From Pogostemon cablin (taxonomy: Eukaryota > Streptophyta > Magnoliopsida > Lamiales > Lamiaceae), in assembly GCA_023678885.1 (NCBI GenBank), contig JAHCLQ010000833.1:248001-312000 (forward strand): a stretch of DNA of 64,000 bases, given 5' to 3'. The position numbers and the translations under genes are program-made. The number at the start of each line of letters is the position of its first letter. Position 1 is the stretch's first letter. Under the pieces are notes generated by a model. That model had not been told where the DNA came from. It saw nothing but the letters and a program-made list of their open reading frames with translations, and ran no database searches. Shown here in pieces: positions 61,044 through 64,000 of the stretch.

Positions 61044-61716
61044 GGAGCCGGCTATTCGCATCCCCAAAATTTACTAAACATACCTGAAAAATATTTAATA
61101 AGACATAATTACCCTTATAAAAACTTATATTTGTTCGGTTCATCTATCTTATATGTTCGCTTGTTGCAATCGAATTCATCTGTTCAGTTGGAGTAACCTA
61201 ACAGAACTAAGATTACTATTTTTTTTTTAATTCATATCTATAGAATAGATCAGATAAAGATAAGTTTCATGATATCATCCATAAAGATGGTGATTCTCCT
61301 TCCAATTAAAGTAAGCAAGTTTTTTTTTTTAAATTCATTAGATTGTTTATCAAATTCATCCACGCTTTTTAAGTTTTTGTTTGATTCATTAGATTGGTTA
61401 TCAAATTCATCCACTCTTATTAGATTGGTTATCAGATTGCTTATTTTACTGAAAAATGAATCACCATCTTTGTTTAAAGATCGATGATGTCATGAAACTT
61501 ATCTGTTATGTTATTTATGAATTAAGAAAAAAAATCACTAATCTTGTTATGTTCGTTTGCAACAACCGAACAGATGAGATATATGAGCGGTTGTTGCAAC
61601 TGAACAGATAAGATAGACAACAGCCGAACTGATATAAGTTTTATAAGGATATTTATGTCTTATTAAATATTTTTGGGGTAAATTTAGTAATTTTGGGAAT
61701 GCGAAAAGCAAGCCCC
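61044..61716. mobile_element. MULE-type non-autonomous element 1, right copy
   Basis: Counterpart of 12893-13569 with the same 9-bp flanks TTTCTTAAA/TTTCTTGAA. It is 4 bp shorter through poly-T length changes. Confidence 0.85.
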
Positions 61717-62257
61717 TTTCTTGAATCTACAATTGGTAGTATGAGGCATAAATGTGAAGATAAGACACATGCACCGGCTTTGTAGATTTTTTAGAAAACA
61801 TTGGTTTTTATCTTAGTATGTAGCATCTTTTGTGATATTTTTTTGATTGGCAATACTTGGATACACTCTCAAATTGAATCGAGGTTTAAGCCTATGGAAT
61901 TATGATTTCTTCTCCTTTATAGTATTATTCTATTGGCTGTACTTCCCATAATTAATACTAATCTTCTTTCTCTTGTTAATCATTTCTTGTTTGTTCATTT
62001 ACAGGTTACTGCTTAATGACGCTTCTTAATTAGCCATCATTTTGTACCTGATTTCGGTGTAGGTAACAAACGATGTAAATACCAAGGTAAGTTCAAACCT
62101 TGATCTAACAGAGGCAGCATGGTATGTCTAAGATAGCATTTTTAAAAAGGTTAGAGAAGGGTATGATGTGAACCTAATTTTACCACATCAATGACCATCA
62201 ACAAGTTAACTCTTCAGTTCTTGATTGTACCAATGATCAACTTGATAATATTACAAA

Positions 62258-63443
62258 GGGACTTGCTATTCGTACCCCCGAAATCACTAAACGTACCACA
62301 TCTACTAAATATATCCCATTATATTTTCATAATTTATATACACATCACTAAACGTACCCCAATTAAGACAATTTTATCCCTTAATGAAAGAAACTGCTAT
62401 TCATTTTTATCCTCCTTTAAAACAATCACATCTGAACTCTAATACTTCGCCCAAGAAAGTGAACAGCGTACACACGCATCCAAACTAAATATAAAAAACA
62501 AAAACGAAAAACAATTCCATTGGGGAATTAAAGTGCCCCAAAATAACTAAATAACCAAAATCCTGTTGGTTATGATTTCTACCGTTTTCTTCTTGACTAG
62601 GCCACAAGTGAGATTCTTAAACGAGATTTAAAAGTGCAAAATATCAACGCTAGTTGTCGAGAACCATTTATTCCATTTAAAATTGAATTCAATTATAATT
62701 CCTAGAATTGAAAAGTGTTGTTTGAATGTAGTAATTTGTAGATACTTTAATATGGTATATGATCTGCTGAAGCTATTCCACCAAATTATGTCAGATAAAC
62801 ACATCAATCAACAACTTTGATGAAATGTAGAAATGGCTATAATTGCAATCACAGTTCTTCTTATAAGATCAATGTTTGTTTTATTTACAATGCATAGCAT
62901 CTGCAGACTGCAATTAATCTACATGACAAACAAAAGTTAATTCCTTTAAAATTAGCTTCCAATAACCTGAATTAACAAAGCAAATGCATTTCAAGATCGA
63001 AACCAACAATAGTACTCCTAAATCAAACAAAAAACTCCACAAAATCCATAAAATTCAATTACTCGTCCATAAAGAATGAATGGAAACGAAAGCCCTCAAA
63101 AAACGCAACTTGGATGAACCATGGAAAATATTGAAGGAGAAACGAAAAATTAATATTGCTTGAACTCTGGTGGATGAATTCGGCGAATCATGTAGTTTAT
63201 GGCAATCGGATGATAATGTTAGCGTTTTATTCAATTGAACATATCTGATTTGTATGATTCCTATAACCGAACGTATAAAATTGAACATAATCAGATTTGT
63301 TCGATTCTTTTAACCGAACCGTATGGTACGTGGTTATTCACATTGGAAGGTTAAGATGTTTTCGTCTTTGTTAATTGGGATATTTTAGTCAAATTCTTTT
63401 ATGGGGTGTGTTAAGTGATTTCGGAGCGCAAATAACCATCACC
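62258..63443. mobile_element. MULE-type non-autonomous element 2, right copy
   Basis: Counterpart of 14113-15298, same TSD TATTACAAA. The terminal CCATCCCC of the left copy reads CCATCACC here. Confidence 0.9.
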
Positions 63444-63730
63444 TATTACAAATTAGTATGTTTATTTTCAATTATGAATACGTTTATACTTAAAGATGAT
63501 GCTTTTGATGTTTATGTTTGAAATTATTTAGATATTCGTTTGTATTGTATTAGACTATAAATTAGATTTATGCTTATATATGTTAAAAAGTATTTTAAGT
63601 ATATTTTAGTTTTAAGTATATCCTATATTTTAGAATATTTTATTTATTTATGGTAAAGAGAGAAAAAAAATAGACATATAAATGAGCTATACGAAATTGA
63701 GTTTAAATAAAAAAATATTTTTTAAATTTA

Positions 63731-64000
63731 CCAAAGCAATTAAATAAATTTACCAATGGGTCAGCGAGACAATTTTTACCAATAGATTAGTAACGAAATA
63801 AATTTATCAAAAGCAAGAGAATTTTTACTAACGGATTAGCAACGGAATAAATTTATCAATGGATTTTTACCAATAGATTAGCAAGAGAATTATTACCAAC
63901 GGATCTCAATTTTGATTGCTAATACTCCCAACCACCACTTTAGCAACTAAAAAATTTGGTTAGCAACAGAATTAGGGCATTTACCAACGGAATTTTCCGT
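63731..64000. mobile_element. CACTA terminus, right copy, cut by the window end
   Basis: Counterpart of 15586-15856. The subterminal TTACCAA repeats are present; the terminal CACTA lies just beyond the last base. Confidence 0.65.

Larger units (their letters stand above)
48047..64000 (+). repeat. Right copy of the large duplication
   Basis: Partner of 1-15856. It continues to the last base of the window, so the right breakpoint is not seen. If the arrangement is a tandem repeat, the unit is about 48 kb and the next bases should match 15857 onward. If it is a false duplication of two haplotypes by the assembler, read depth would be about half in both copies. Confidence 0.97.

Overview
The window reads as AT-rich, TE-laden nuclear DNA of a flowering plant, most likely a eudicot. 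The grounds are the low GC, GT-AG introns, Stowaway, hAT, MULE and CACTA non-autonomous elements with their own target-site-duplication (TSD) lengths, Ty1/Copia elements primed by initiator tRNA-Met, and an Athila-like Ty3/Gypsy element with a tRNA-Asp-type primer site. I see no tRNA, rRNA, CRISPR or bacterial operon. The species cannot be named from the sequence alone.

Layout. Bases 1-15856 and 48047-64000 are two near-identical direct copies, about 48.05-48.15 kb apart and both cut by the window edges. Each holds, in order: an Athila-like LTR element on the minus strand (complete in the right copy, 44842-52598, TSD TCTGT), an AT-rich stretch with TE debris, a 2.28-kb non-autonomous hAT element (TSD CCTTCAAT), a fragment of the nuclear-pore WD-repeat gene ALADIN, two MULE-type elements with 9-bp TSDs, and a CACTA terminus. 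The same TSDs in both copies show that the whole locus was duplicated after the TEs inserted.

The single-copy middle (15857-44841) starts with MITE-rich DNA and a locally duplicated 0.5-kb block, then a promoter-like block without a gene (19650-19965). A composite retroelement follows at 24286-30126: a minus-strand Copia array sharing LTRs (LTR-body-LTR-body-LTR), joined head to head to a plus-strand Copia-pol/TRIM chimera, the whole apparently bounded by TTTCG. Next come tandemly duplicated AT-rich blocks, a hAT MITE, a 214-codon gene for a three-span membrane protein whose promoter matches the orphan block at 19.65 kb, a Stowaway MITE, and a MULE whose transposase has one intron and two frameshifts, both in A7 runs.

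Host gene content is very low: one plausible intact gene (36802-37446) and one broken ALADIN fragment present twice. The rest is transposon-derived or featureless AT-rich sequence. I found no new multi-gene system. The points most worth following are the composite Copia/TRIM insertion, its template-switch-like junction, the 48-kb duplication, the hairpin array in the Athila-like element, and the duplicated promoter.
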